From: an uncultured Clostridia bacterium
Lineage (GTDB): Bacteria; Bacillota; Clostridia; TANB77; CAG-508
Direction of reading: 5' to 3'
NCBI GenBank assembly: GCA_948502395.1
Contig: CAOPES010000009.1
Location: 1-64,000 of the forward strand
Length of the DNA: 64,000 nucleotides
Part shown: positions 27,191-36,378 of the stretch, piece by piece
Layout: the number at the start of each line of letters is the position of its first letter
Numbering within the stretch: the stretch's first letter is position 1
Made by a program: the position numbers and the translations under genes
Notes under the pieces: generated by a model
The model's database searches: none
The model's input: only the letters and a program-made list of their open reading frames with translations
Told to the model about the DNA's origin: nothing

Positions 27191-28705
27191 CTACAATATT
27201 TTACTTTTCTTTTTATTTTTAATCTTACTAACTAATTCCTTAACAGTTTGTTTATATATTACCATATTACTACTAAATATAATTATCATTGATATTATTA
27301 CTGATATTATTGCATATTTTCCCCACATAATATATGATACAAATTGTTTTCCTCTAAGTATTGGATTTATTATTAACAATATCATTAACGTTTGCACAAA
27401 TATAATTGCTATTTTTTTATATACTATATATTCTTTTCTATTTAGTATATTTTTAGAAGTATATTTAATAAATTCAGTTGTCCTAAATAGCATTGCTATT
27501 ACAGTTCCTATAGCAACCCCTATAATTCCTAATTTCTTTACTAATATTATAGAAATTACAATATTTATTATTGCTTCAATCCATGCACCTTTTTTAGTCT
27601 CTTTAAACCTTCCTGCCGACATACAAACAGAACTGTATGGTAACCTTATTGCCCAAATATATTCTGATAATACTATTAGATATGAAAATATCGGTCTATA
27701 ATAATTAGCATCATTTATTCCTTTAGTATATACCTGTATGAACGGCAATATTAAAATTAATGTGCATGTAAACAATAATGTAATTATAGTAAAATATACA
27801 TCTTCATACATTCCAAAATTTTGATTTAATCTATCATATTCTTCATTTGCATACATATCTCCGAAAGCCGCATCAATTCCATTACTAAAAGATTGCACTA
27901 TATTTTTTATACCTTTAATAACAAATAAATATACCGTATATATAGATACCTCTATCGTATTTGTAAACATCGTTAATATAACTATATCTGTATTATTATG
28001 AATTACACTCGCAGTATGTTGGGCTAAACCATCCCATTTCTGTTTAATATCATATTTCTCAATATTCTTATTCAATTTTATATTATATTTCTTTCTTACA
28101 TATATATTTTGAAATATTGGTCTTGCTATAAATATTAATGCACTTATTATTTTTACAATTTGAATATTCGCACCAACTTTAATTAAAATTATACTAATTA
28201 CAGTATTAAGTATTGTCACTATAATTTGTAAATTTGCAATAATATATGTTTTTTGTTCTGCTTGTAAATATATTTTATATACCATTCCTATAAAATATTC
28301 AAAAAAGGTACTAACTGATATTATAATTATTAATGAAATCGTATAGTTCTTTTCAAATTCCGTATTTACAAGTTTTGGATATATAAAACACAATACTATT
28401 ATATATATTATAAAAATATATGCAATAATATTGAAAAATTTCTGTGTTGCCTTTAATATTTTTTCTATTTCATCTTTATTCTTATGAGCTATTGGCTTAT
28501 ATAATACTGACTTTATAACTTGTCCTATTCCAGCATCTATCAATGTTATATATGCTAAAAATTGTGTAATAGATGATAGTAATCCATTTACACTAGAACC
28601 ATATGTTTTAATTATCACTAATGGTAGTATTAATCCACACACTATTGTTACCAATTGTTGTATTAATAATGACAAAATATTTTTTATTGCTTTTTTACTT
28701 CTCAT
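27191..28705 (-). CDS. Polysaccharide flippase (Wzx-like, MOP superfamily)
   Basis: 504 residues with about 12-14 hydrophobic helices. Opening SLLIQQLVTIVCGLILPLVI and GSSVNGLLSSITQFLAYITL match Wzx-type exporters that flip lipid-linked repeat units across the membrane. The start ATGA overlaps the TGA stop of the ATP-grasp gene, so translation is coupled. Confidence 0.87.
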   Translation of the reverse strand: MRSKKAIKNILSLLIQQLVTIVCGLILPLVIIKTYGSSVNGLLSSITQFLAYITLIDAGIGQVIKSVLYKPIAHKNKDEIEKILKATQKFFNIIAYIFIIYIIVLCFIYPKLVNTEFEKNYTISLIIIISVSTFFEYFIGMVYKIYLQAEQKTYIIANLQIIVTILNTVISIILIKVGANIQIVKIISALIFIARPIFQNIYVRKKYNIKLNKNIEKYDIKQKWDGLAQHTASVIHNNTDIVILTMFTNTIEVSIYTVYLFVIKGIKNIVQSFSNGIDAAFGDMYANEEYDRLNQNFGMYEDVYFTIITLLFTCTLILILPFIQVYTKGINDANYYRPIFSYLIVLSEYIWAIRLPYSSVCMSAGRFKETKKGAWIEAIINIVISIILVKKLGIIGVAIGTVIAMLFRTTEFIKYTSKNILNRKEYIVYKKIAIIFVQTLMILLIINPILRGKQFVSYIMWGKYAIISVIISMIIIFSSNMVIYKQTVKELVSKIKNKKKSKIL

Positions 28706-29604
28706 TGTTTTTCTTCCTTTATTTTATCTATATTAATTAAATCTCCTAATTTTCTATTAAATTCCTCAGGTTCAAATTTCTCAAATCCAGCATTAGGATA
28801 AAATGTCATTTCTCCAAAATATATTTTACCATTTATTTCATATAAATCTACTCTTAAAAATGGCATATCTTTTGAAAGCTTTTTTGCAATTTCCTTCATT
28901 TTATCAAAATTTACTGGTCTTTTTATCGTTACATCAATTTGATGTCCACCTTCTTTTACATCCATTACATTCCAATTTTCATCAAAAAAGGTTTTTTTCA
29001 TATTACTTGAACTAAATCTTTCTGAACATACTAATACAAATTTGGGTTCTCCATTAAAACAAAAAAACTTATAATCTTTTAAATCTTGTTTATTCTCTTC
29101 TTCCATATATTCTTCTATTATTATTCTCGGCTTAACATTTTTATATGGCCATTCTCTTGCAATTCTATAATAGTCTTTCTTCAAATTACTTATTAATTTT
29201 TTTGCAGTTTTTTTCGTATCTAGTCGTTCTTTATTAGTACATATTACAATTCCTCCTGAATCATGTGTACACTTTATGACGAATTTATTTGGTAGTTGCT
29301 GAAAGTCAATATCTTCGACTTTCTCATATAATCCTAATGTTGGAATAATAATTTCATCTCCTACTATACTGTTCACATATTTCTTCGCTTCATATTTATC
29401 AACCATTAAATTATAATTATCTTTTGTATAATTTAATTTTAACCATTGCATCTTCTCATTAAATGTCTTCGGTTCTTCCAAATTCAATTTTTCATTTATA
29501 AAAATCCTACTACATAATTTTAAATATTTTTCATCAGACATTTTATCAAAACATCCTATCGCTGATAAATTAAGTACAATTGCTTTTATAAGTTTACTAA
29601 TCAC
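28702..29604 (-). CDS. TupA-like ATP-grasp protein of polysaccharide locus
   Basis: 300 residues. Carries the TupA-type ATP-grasp pattern: FINEKLNLEEPKTFNEKMQW, LVDKYEAKKYVNSIVG, FVIKCTHDSGGIVICTNK, IIIEEYMEEENKQDLKDYK, FLRVDLYEINGKIYFGEMTF. Proteins of this family are found in polysaccharide and teichuronopeptide loci and are thought to ligate or modify residues of the polymer. Starts with GTG (AGAGGTG upstream), overlapping the end of wzy. Confidence 0.84.
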   Translation of the reverse strand: MISKLIKAIVLNLSAIGCFDKMSDEKYLKLCSRIFINEKLNLEEPKTFNEKMQWLKLNYTKDNYNLMVDKYEAKKYVNSIVGDEIIIPTLGLYEKVEDIDFQQLPNKFVIKCTHDSGGIVICTNKERLDTKKTAKKLISNLKKDYYRIAREWPYKNVKPRIIIEEYMEEENKQDLKDYKFFCFNGEPKFVLVCSERFSSSNMKKTFFDENWNVMDVKEGGHQIDVTIKRPVNFDKMKEIAKKLSKDMPFLRVDLYEINGKIYFGEMTFYPNAGFEKFEPEEFNRKLGDLINIDKIKEEKQ

Positions 29605-30811
29605 TTGTTTTCACCTCTTTTTTCTTTATATCAATTGCATATTGCGAAATACATGCTAATAATAGAACAGTTGCTTGTGATATATATGACATTGTATATG
29701 GTTCCATTAAAAATGTTATTAAACTGTATACAATAAAAAACAATGCAATTCTATTCTTTTTTATTTCTTTATACATATATTTAGCATTCTTAATTATTAT
29801 AAAATACACTCGAAAATATAAGATAAAGCCTATAATACCTAAACACGAAAGTATCTCTAAAAATGTATCATGTGCATATACTAAAATTCCATTTTTTATA
29901 TAATTCATATACGCAAATCCATGCAATCCATAACCAAATATTGGCTTTTCTTTTATCATTTGTTTAGCTAACTCTTTAAACATCATTCTTTCTGCATATG
30001 ATCCATCTTGCATCGTTCCTCCTGTTATACTTGATATTAAAGTATCTATTCTATTTCCTATAATAGAATATAGAAACTCGTTATTTATTGTAAAATATAT
30101 TCCAAATATACACACTACTCCCATTACTAATAGGAACGTCGTTTTCTTTCCAAAACTTTTTGTTGGATTTATTAATTGCATTATCATATAAAATACAATT
30201 GGTAAAAATAGTGCTTTTCTTGTTCCAGATAACATTGCCGCAAAAAAACCAATTATCATTAATAAAATGTACTCTGTTTTTTTGCGTTTACTCATATCTT
30301 TCTGGCATATTTTCCAAATTATAGAATATAAAGTTATTATTATAACATTTCCAAATTGTACATATGAACCATATAGATCTCCACCAAGCCTTTTTATTCC
30401 TATTAGATTATATTGATTAGCAAACACGATTGCAATTCCAACAAAACCACCTATTATAAAGCCTTCTAATATCTTATCAAAATTTTTTTCATAGTTAACT
30501 ATTTGAGTAGCATATACTGCTAAAATCAAACAAGTCGCCATCCTTATTACTGCATAGTCTGGATTTATTGTATTTATTGTATATGCCAATGAAAATAAAG
30601 CATATATAAAAAAAACTCCATACCATTTTATTCCCATTCCTACTTTCATTTTAGTAATATTCTTATTTATTAACAACAAGAGAAATCCACATAATCCTAT
30701 ACAAATAAATATTGTCGTTCTAGACATCAATGGACTTATTTGACAAAACATTCCTATTAATATCAAAATTGTATTTATTACCTTGTCCTTTGTTAGTTTT
30801 ATACTACTCAT
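29597..30811 (-). CDS. O-antigen ligase/polymerase-like (Wzy) membrane protein
   Basis: 404 residues and about 11 hydrophobic helices, with the large outer loop typical of Wzy/WaaL proteins (contains GTMQDGSYAERMMFKELAK and PIFGYGLHGFAYMNYIKNG, the characteristic GYGxG region). Likely polymerises the repeat units exported by the flippase. The ATG at 30811 has GGGAG, formed by the end of the preceding gene. Confidence 0.85.
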   Translation of the reverse strand: MSSIKLTKDKVINTILILIGMFCQISPLMSRTTIFICIGLCGFLLLLINKNITKMKVGMGIKWYGVFFIYALFSLAYTINTINPDYAVIRMATCLILAVYATQIVNYEKNFDKILEGFIIGGFVGIAIVFANQYNLIGIKRLGGDLYGSYVQFGNVIIITLYSIIWKICQKDMSKRKKTEYILLMIIGFFAAMLSGTRKALFLPIVFYMIMQLINPTKSFGKKTTFLLVMGVVCIFGIYFTINNEFLYSIIGNRIDTLISSITGGTMQDGSYAERMMFKELAKQMIKEKPIFGYGLHGFAYMNYIKNGILVYAHDTFLEILSCLGIIGFILYFRVYFIIIKNAKYMYKEIKKNRIALFFIVYSLITFLMEPYTMSYISQATVLLLACISQYAIDIKKKEVKTSD

Positions 30812-30815
30812 TAAT

Positions 30816-31955
30816 TTATCTCCCATTTAGTATTTCTTTATAATATTCAACATATTTTCTGGCCATATTGCTCATAGTTAAATTACTATTAATTAGGCTA
30901 CTTCTATAATCTTTCTTTTCTACAATTTGCAATTTATGTGAAAAGTCATCTAAGTTTCCTAATTTATACGTCATTCCTATCTCTTTTATCTCTTCTAAAA
31001 TTTCTTTATGTTGCCCAATATCAGACATTATTACTGGTAACCCACATGCAGCAGCTTCTATAACCCCATTAGGTAATCCTTCTGATTGACTAGATGTTAC
31101 AAATATATCAGACATTTGTAAATATTCTACAACATTGTCAGTTTTTCCTATAAATTTTATATCCTTTTCTTTTTTATATTTAGCATATATTTTTTCATAT
31201 TTTGAACCTGTTCCTAATAAAAGCAACTGTTTATTTGCTAATTTAACCTTATTAAAGGCTAAAATTGTTTCTTCTATTCTCTTTCTTGGTATAAAACTAC
31301 TTGTTGATATAAATACTTTCTTGTCTGTCTCTATTCCATACTTCTTTCTTAATCTTTCTTTTTCTTCTTTATCTACTTCTTTAAATTTGTATATATCCAC
31401 ACCATTTTGAATACTAATTATATTGTCTTGCTTATATTTATTTTTCATCTTATTTTCTATTGTTTTCGAACAAGCCACAATATTTTTAGCTTTTAATAAT
31501 GTCTTTATATGCATTCTATATGCTAAGATTGCATTTAGTTTGTTCATTCTTGTAAATATATCCTCTTTTGGAAAATTTCTTAATGTGATTATATGTTGTA
31601 TATCAGTTTCCTTTGTCGCTTTTTGACATATATAATCTGGTTTTATTCCATATGAATGAACTATTTTTATTTTTAATTTATTCATTATATTTTTCAATAT
31701 TCTTTTTCCATTTAATATAAATGCTTTTCTATTTAAATTTAAACAAACAACTTCTATATTACTTTTAATATATTCATCAATCATCGTATCTTTAGGTTCC
31801 TTAAAAAGTGTCACCACTATACTAGCATATTCTTTTGATGCACCTTTAATAATACTCAAAGTTTGATTAGACGGTCCTACTCTTTTTAAATCTGCACAAA
31901 CGTACATTATGTCATATTGTTCTTTATTTGTATTTACATTTTTAATTATTTCCAT
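30816..31955 (-). CDS. Glycosyltransferase family 4
   Basis: 379 residues, GT-B fold. C-terminal nucleotide-sugar motif: VFISTSSFIPRKRIEETI, LLLLGTGSKYEKIYAKYKK, MSDIFVTSSQSEGLPNGVIE with the conserved Glu pair, then AACGLPVIMSDIGQHKEIL. It adds a sugar to the growing repeat unit; donor and acceptor cannot be read from sequence. Start has GAGGAAGG upstream. Confidence 0.9.
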   Translation of the reverse strand: MEIIKNVNTNKEQYDIMYVCADLKRVGPSNQTLSIIKGASKEYASIVVTLFKEPKDTMIDEYIKSNIEVVCLNLNRKAFILNGKRILKNIMNKLKIKIVHSYGIKPDYICQKATKETDIQHIITLRNFPKEDIFTRMNKLNAILAYRMHIKTLLKAKNIVACSKTIENKMKNKYKQDNIISIQNGVDIYKFKEVDKEEKERLRKKYGIETDKKVFISTSSFIPRKRIEETILAFNKVKLANKQLLLLGTGSKYEKIYAKYKKEKDIKFIGKTDNVVEYLQMSDIFVTSSQSEGLPNGVIEAAACGLPVIMSDIGQHKEILEEIKEIGMTYKLGNLDDFSHKLQIVEKKDYRSSLINSNLTMSNMARKYVEYYKEILNGR

Positions 31956-31973
31956 TTTCCTTCCTCATACACA

Positions 31974-32768
31974 TCATTTATTACTCTTTATTCTCCATTT
32001 TTTAAAATATTTTATCATAGAACTCACATGATACTTGAATAATTTTTTATTTTTATGAGATCCCTTTTCCCATTTATGTATTACCGCAGTATTTGGAAAA
32101 TACATTAATTTTGAAATTTGATTAACTCTTTTACATAAATCCGCATCTTCCATATACATAAAATATCTATCATCAAATCCATTAAGTTTCTTAAGTAATT
32201 CTGTTTTTATCACTAAAAAACTTCCCTGTCCAAATGGAACTTGAAATTCTTTATTATAATCCTTGTATTGTAATGTAATTCTTTCCATTCTTTTAGGGAA
32301 TAATTTGGGGCAAAACATTCGTATAAACATATCATATATAGTTACTTCTTCACGATATACTTTTTGTAACTCACCTTTTTCATCTACTATTTTTGGAATA
32401 ACCATACCAATACTTTGGTCATTTTCCATATAATCTATTATTTTACTCAATGAATCTTCTTTAAAAATAATATCAGGATTTACTATTGCATGATATCTAG
32501 AATTAATTTTATCTAATATTAGATTATGACCTTTGCCAAATCCTAAATTTTCATTAGCATCAATATATTCAATATCTTTATACTTATTAATATAGCCCTT
32601 GAACTTTCTTATTTCATTTTCATTTATATCTTTTGTTCCATTATCTATAATATAAACTTTTTTATCAATCTCTTTACTTGTATATTTTTCTAAAGTTTCT
32701 ATTGCTACTTCTATATCTTTATAGTTATGATATGCTACAATAGATATACTTAACCTTGCTGTGTTCAT
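31974..32768 (-). CDS. Glycosyltransferase family 2 (rhamnosyltransferase-like)
   Basis: 264 residues, GT-A fold. SISIVAYHNYKDIEVAIETL, NLGFGKGHNLILDK, YHAIVNPDII (metal-binding region), PFGQGSFLVIKTELLKKLNG and FDDRYFMYMEDADLCKRV (ED catalytic region), and WEKGSHKN near the end. The FMYxEDxDLCxR signature is common in WcaA/rhamnosyltransferase-type enzymes. Substrate uncertain. Confidence 0.9.
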   Translation of the reverse strand: MNTARLSISIVAYHNYKDIEVAIETLEKYTSKEIDKKVYIIDNGTKDINENEIRKFKGYINKYKDIEYIDANENLGFGKGHNLILDKINSRYHAIVNPDIIFKEDSLSKIIDYMENDQSIGMVIPKIVDEKGELQKVYREEVTIYDMFIRMFCPKLFPKRMERITLQYKDYNKEFQVPFGQGSFLVIKTELLKKLNGFDDRYFMYMEDADLCKRVNQISKLMYFPNTAVIHKWEKGSHKNKKLFKYHVSSMIKYFKKWRIKSNK

Positions 32769-32805
32769 TTACATCTCCCTATTTTTATATTAATAATTTT
32801 ATTTT

Positions 32806-33564
32806 TTAAATTGCCCCTTCTTTTCTTATTACATCCATAACCGTCTTCTTTAAGATTTCTACATCCAACTTCAAAGAATGTCTAAAATAATACTTCATAT
32901 CCATTTCAAGACGATTAACAAAAGTAGTCTTACTTCTACCACTCGTTTGCCAAAGACCAGTAATACCTGGTTTAACAGAAGTTATGTACTTAAAATACCC
33001 ATTAATCTCTTCCTTTTCTTTCGGTAAATATGGTCTTGGACCTACCAAGCTCATCTCACCTTTAAGCACATTTATAAATTGTGGAAATTCGTCAATACTA
33101 GATTTTCTAATAAATCTTCCCACTTTTGTTATTCTTGGATCATCTTTTAACTTTTTATATTCTTTATATTCCTTTCTTGCTTCTTCATTTTCTTCTAAAT
33201 ATTCTTCTAGTTTTTCATCAGCCCCTACAACCATTGAGCGATATTTATATAATTTAAATATTTTTCCATTTTTTCCAATTCTCTCCTGTGTATAAAAAAC
33301 TGGTCCTTTATCTCCTACAATAACATTAGCTATGTAAATTCCAATTGTTAGTGGTATTAATGCCAATATTCCAAACAAGCTCCCCACTATGTCAATCATT
33401 CTTTTTAGTACTTTTTCTAACTTTATAATAAATTTGCTTCTATCAGACAAATTGTTTAATTGCATTAATCCCATTGCAATATGGTTATCTGCAATATACT
33501 CTAATTCCCCTTTTTTGATATTCACTTTTGTTCCCCCTAAATATAAACAAATTATTTTATTCAT
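32806..33564 (-). CDS. Undecaprenyl-phosphate sugar phosphotransferase (priming enzyme)
   Basis: 252 residues. After an unusual ~45-residue N-terminus, the single-helix catalytic core: KRMIDIVGSLFGILALIPL, GPVFYTQERIGKNGKIFKLY, KYRSMVVGADE, GRFIRKSSIDEFPQFINVL, MSLVGPRPYL and KPGITGLWQTSGRSKTTF. It puts the first sugar phosphate on the lipid carrier and thus starts repeat-unit assembly. First gene of the operon, with a promoter about 20 bases upstream. Confidence 0.92.
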   Translation of the reverse strand: MNKIICLYLGGTKVNIKKGELEYIADNHIAMGLMQLNNLSDRSKFIIKLEKVLKRMIDIVGSLFGILALIPLTIGIYIANVIVGDKGPVFYTQERIGKNGKIFKLYKYRSMVVGADEKLEEYLEENEEARKEYKEYKKLKDDPRITKVGRFIRKSSIDEFPQFINVLKGEMSLVGPRPYLPKEKEEINGYFKYITSVKPGITGLWQTSGRSKTTFVNRLEMDMKYYFRHSLKLDVEILKKTVMDVIRKEGAI

Positions 33565-33578
33565 ATATATCTACCTGT

Positions 33579-33607
33579 ATTTTATCGCTTTTACTGTTAA
33601 CTTTCAA
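33579..33607 (-). promoter_or_regulatory. Promoter of the polysaccharide operon
   Basis: Minus strand TTGAAA (33607-33602), 17 bases, TAAAAT (33584-33579), 15 bases upstream of the first ATG at 33564. Confidence 0.65.
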
Positions 33608-33693
33608 TACCTTTTTACATATTTTTTATTGCATTATGTCGATAATCTGTTAAATATCGCTTGTAAAGTAGATTTTCCAGCTTAGTTTTTGCA

Positions 33694-33741
33694 CAAAAAA
33701 ATAGCAGGAAATTTTTTCTACTTAAATATTTCCTACTATTT
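33694..33741 (-). terminator. Terminator of glyQS
   Basis: Minus strand: ATAGTAGGAAAT (33739-33728), 15-base loop, ATTTCCTGCTAT (33712-33701) followed by seven T. Confidence 0.85.
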
Positions 33742-33778
33742 TCACTAGTTATTTCCATTTTATTTCATTCAATTAGAA

Positions 33779-35161
33779 TTAAAATTCTATTTTCTCTTCA
33801 ATCCATTTTTCTATGTCGTCAATTTTAACTCTAATTTGTTCCATAGTATCTCTATCACGAATAGTAACAGTATCATCTTCCAAAGTATCAAAATCAACAG
33901 TAACACAATAAGGAGTACCAATTTCATCTTCTCTTCTATAACGTTTACCAATAGAACCGGCTTCGTCGTAGTCACACATAAATTTCTTAGATAACTTATC
34001 ATAAACTTCATTTGCCTTATCAGACAATTTCTTTGACAATGGCAACACAGCTAATTTATATGGAGCTAATGCTGGATGTAAGTGTAAAACTGTTCTTGTA
34101 TCTCCTTCTGCAATTTCTTGTTCTTCATATGCGTTGCATAAGAATGCTAAAACAACTCTATCTGCTCCTAGTGATGGCTCTATTACATATGGCACGTATT
34201 TTTCGTTTGTTTCTGGATCTTGGTATGATAAATCTTGTTTTGAGTGCTCCATATGACGTCCTAAATCGTAATCTGTTCTGTCAGCAATTCCCCATAATTC
34301 TCCCCAACCAAATGGGAATGCAAATTCGATATCTGTTGTTGCTTTACTGTAAAATACTAATTCATCTTTATCGTGGTCTCTTAGACGGATATTTTCTTTT
34401 TTCATTCCTAAATCTAATAACCATTTTTCACAATAATCTTTCCAATATTTGAACCATTCTAAATCTGTTCCTGGTTTGCAGAAAAATTCTAGTTCCATTT
34501 GTTCAAATTCACGTGTTCTAAATGTAAAGTTTCCTGGTGTTATTTCATTTCTAAATGCTTTTCCTATTTGGGCTATTCCCATTGGTATTTTCTTTCTTGA
34601 TGTTCTTATTACATTTTTAAAGTCTACAAATATTCCTTGTGCTGTTTCAGGTCTTAAAAAGATCTCTGATGTTGAATCTTCTGTTACTCCTTGGAATGTT
34701 TTAAACATTAAGTTGAATTTTCTTATTCCTGTAAAGTTTGTTTTTCCACAGCTTGGGCAAGGTATTTTGTTTTCACTTATAAAATTTGATAATGCTTCGT
34801 CACTCATTCCGTCTGCTATCATATCTTTTCCTTGTTCATGTGCCCATTCTTCTATAAGTTTGTCTGCTCTATGTCTTGTTTTACACTCTTTACAGTCAAT
34901 TAGTGGATCTGAGAAACCACCAACATGTCCTGATGCTACCCATGTTTCTGGGTTCATTAATATGGCTGCATCTAACCCTACTACATTTTTTTGTTCTTGT
35001 ATAAATTTCTTTCTCCATGCATTTTTAACATTGTTTTTTATTTCGTTTCCTAGTGGTCCATAGTCCCAAGTATTGGCTAATCCTCCATATATTTCTGAAC
35101 CTGGGTAAATAATTCCCCTTCCTTTACACAACGCTACTAGCGTATCCATTGATTTTAACAT
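33779..35161 (-). CDS. glyQS: Glycyl-tRNA synthetase, single-chain alpha2 type
   Basis: 460 residues, the eukaryote/archaea-like class II form. Motifs: GIIYPGSEIYGGLANTWDYG, CKECKTRHRADKLI with a later CPSCGK zinc-like pair, motif 2 GIAQIGKAFRNEITP with FTFRTREFEQMELEFF, and motif 3 PYVIEPSLGADRVVLAFL. Charges tRNA-Gly. A T-box leader lies upstream, so it should be induced by uncharged tRNA-Gly. AAGGAGG precedes the start. Confidence 0.95.
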   Translation of the reverse strand: MLKSMDTLVALCKGRGIIYPGSEIYGGLANTWDYGPLGNEIKNNVKNAWRKKFIQEQKNVVGLDAAILMNPETWVASGHVGGFSDPLIDCKECKTRHRADKLIEEWAHEQGKDMIADGMSDEALSNFISENKIPCPSCGKTNFTGIRKFNLMFKTFQGVTEDSTSEIFLRPETAQGIFVDFKNVIRTSRKKIPMGIAQIGKAFRNEITPGNFTFRTREFEQMELEFFCKPGTDLEWFKYWKDYCEKWLLDLGMKKENIRLRDHDKDELVFYSKATTDIEFAFPFGWGELWGIADRTDYDLGRHMEHSKQDLSYQDPETNEKYVPYVIEPSLGADRVVLAFLCNAYEEQEIAEGDTRTVLHLHPALAPYKLAVLPLSKKLSDKANEVYDKLSKKFMCDYDEAGSIGKRYRREDEIGTPYCVTVDFDTLEDDTVTIRDRDTMEQIRVKIDDIEKWIEEKIEF

Positions 35162-35182
35162 AAATATTCCTCCTTTTTATTT

Positions 35183-35213
35183 GGGTGTTTTTGGGGACAG
35201 TCCTTAAAAACAT
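35183..35213. repeat. REP-like palindrome, type B, inside the glyQS leader
   Basis: GGGTGTTTTTGGGGACAGTC then CTTAAAAACATC; the right end has changed ACACC to ACATC. It lies between the T-box terminator and the glyQS ribosome site. Confidence 0.75.
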
Positions 35214-35224
35214 CTCCTTTTATT

Positions 35225-35475
35225 TTTAGGCCGTCTATTTTTTGCCTTTTCTTTGACTTGTCTCAATAAAATCATAAAAGACTTTCAACTCTAGCCTAAT
35301 AGCTAGGGACGAAAGTCTTTTCCGCGTTTCCACCCTAATTCTTAAAATGTTTTTTCACATTTTAAGCACCTTAATTTCTTTTTTATTACTCCAAAGCTCC
35401 CCACGCTTGTTTATTACAAGTTTTCCACCGTCACTTGCTCTCTATTAATAAAGTTTTGCGCTTTTTCTTTTTCAC
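35225..35475 (-). promoter_or_regulatory. T-box leader of glyQS
   Basis: Minus strand carries the T-box AGGGTGGAAACGCGG (35336-35322), a form of AGGGTGGNACCGCG whose TGGA pairs with a tRNA TCCA end. Just downstream a hairpin forms from GAAAAGACTTTC-type arms (35276-35286 with 35311-35321) as the terminator. Upstream hairpins (GCTTAAAATGT.. with ACATTTTAAG) fit stem III. Glycine is expected from the regulated gene; I could not fix the specifier codon by eye. Confidence 0.8.
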
Positions 35476-35544
35476 AGTAATTTATTTTGTTGCATATATT
35501 TTATTACCACATTTAAAAAAAGTCAATATTTTTTGTTAAAATTG

Positions 35545-35573
35545 TTGCCATTTTTATTTTTTTATGCTATTAT
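35545..35573 (+). promoter_or_regulatory. Promoter of tRNA-Trp
   Basis: TTGCCA at 35545-35550, 17-base spacer, TATTAT at 35568-35573; the tRNA begins 23 bases later. Confidence 0.65.
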
Positions 35574-35595
35574 ATTAATTGTGTTTAACTTATGT

Positions 35596-35670
35596 AGGGG
35601 TATAGTGTCAATGGTAGCACATCGGTCTCCAAAACCGCCTGTGAGGGTTCGAGTCCTTCTACCCCTGCCA
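35596..35670 (+). tRNA. tRNA-Trp (anticodon CCA)
   Basis: Acceptor AGGGGTA pairs with TACCCCT, discriminator G and encoded CCA. D arm with GGTAGC, anticodon loop CTCCAAA (anticodon CCA), T arm GGGTTCGAGTCC. Reads UGG only; TGA serves as stop elsewhere in the window, so there is no sign of UGA reading as Trp. Confidence 0.95.
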
Positions 35671-35681
35671 ATAACAAAGCA

Positions 35682-35714
35682 AAACTTGATACTATACTTG
35701 TATCAAGTTTTTTT
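35682..35714 (+). terminator. Terminator of tRNA-Trp
   Basis: AAACTTGATA (35682-35691) pairs with TATCAAGTTT (35701-35710), nine-base loop, then a T-run. Confidence 0.85.
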
Positions 35715-35780
35715 GTATATCTCTGCATTAATATTTTAAATAAATCTTTTTATCTTTTTTAGTCTACAAATTTATCGGAG

Positions 35781-36378
35781 GTGATTTTTATAAACAAATT
35801 TTTAAAATTTTCAAGCATTTTAATTATTATATTTGTACTATTTATATCAATATTTTTCATTCCAACTCTAAGTTCACGGAAATCTATCAAACTCTGAACA
35901 ATTAGATTCTGAAATTATCAATTTCAACCCCCATGGCTTTGTTTGGCCAATTCCTGGTTATAGTCGAATTAGTTCCCCTTTTGGAAAACGTGTTGCGCCA
36001 ACTTCACGGTGCTGCTACTTCACACACTGGAATTGATATTCCTGCTCCACCTGGTAGCAAGTTTATTGCTGTTGCTGATGGTGAGATTACTTTTTGTGCC
36101 TTTCTTGGCGGTGGTGGTTATACTATTACTCTTTCTTTTGATAATTTCAAAGCAACTTATTGTCATTGTGACCCTAATTTTATTGTTCAGGTTGGTACTA
36201 GGGTTAAACAAGGGCAGGTTATTCGGATGTGTTGGTCCTAAAAATGTTTATGGTGTGCCACGGTAATCAATATCATGATGAGAATGGTTTGCCTACTAAT
36301 GGTGCTACTACTGGTCCACATTTGCATTTTGGTATTCGTATTGATAATAAATATAAAAACCCCTTAGATTTCTTTTAA
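35781..36378 (+). CDS. M23-family peptidase with four CGG +1 frameshift sites
   Basis: Read in one frame this locus is only fragments. If each in-frame CGG (35877, 36007, 36224, 36261) is passed with a +1 shift, it becomes one 197-residue protein: membrane anchor (ILIIIFVLFISIFFIP), GFVWPIPGYSRISSPFGKRV, SHTGIDIPAPPGSKFIAVAD (zinc ligands H and D), YCHCDPNFIVQVGTRVKQGQ, VIG, then TTGPHLHFGIRIDNKYKNP with the HLHF zinc ligand, ending PLDFF. This is a complete lysostaphin-type peptidoglycan endopeptidase; the glycines produced (as in GQVIG) are those the family expects. The start is odd: GGAGGTGA is followed by ATA at 35790 at ideal spacing; a GTG at 35781 overlaps the ribosome site itself. The stop overlaps the convergent gene by four bases. 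Confidence 0.85.

Noticed and set aside
35596..35670. tRNA-Trp as evidence for UGA recoding
   Set aside because: Anticodon is CCA and TGA ends lepA and other genes normally.
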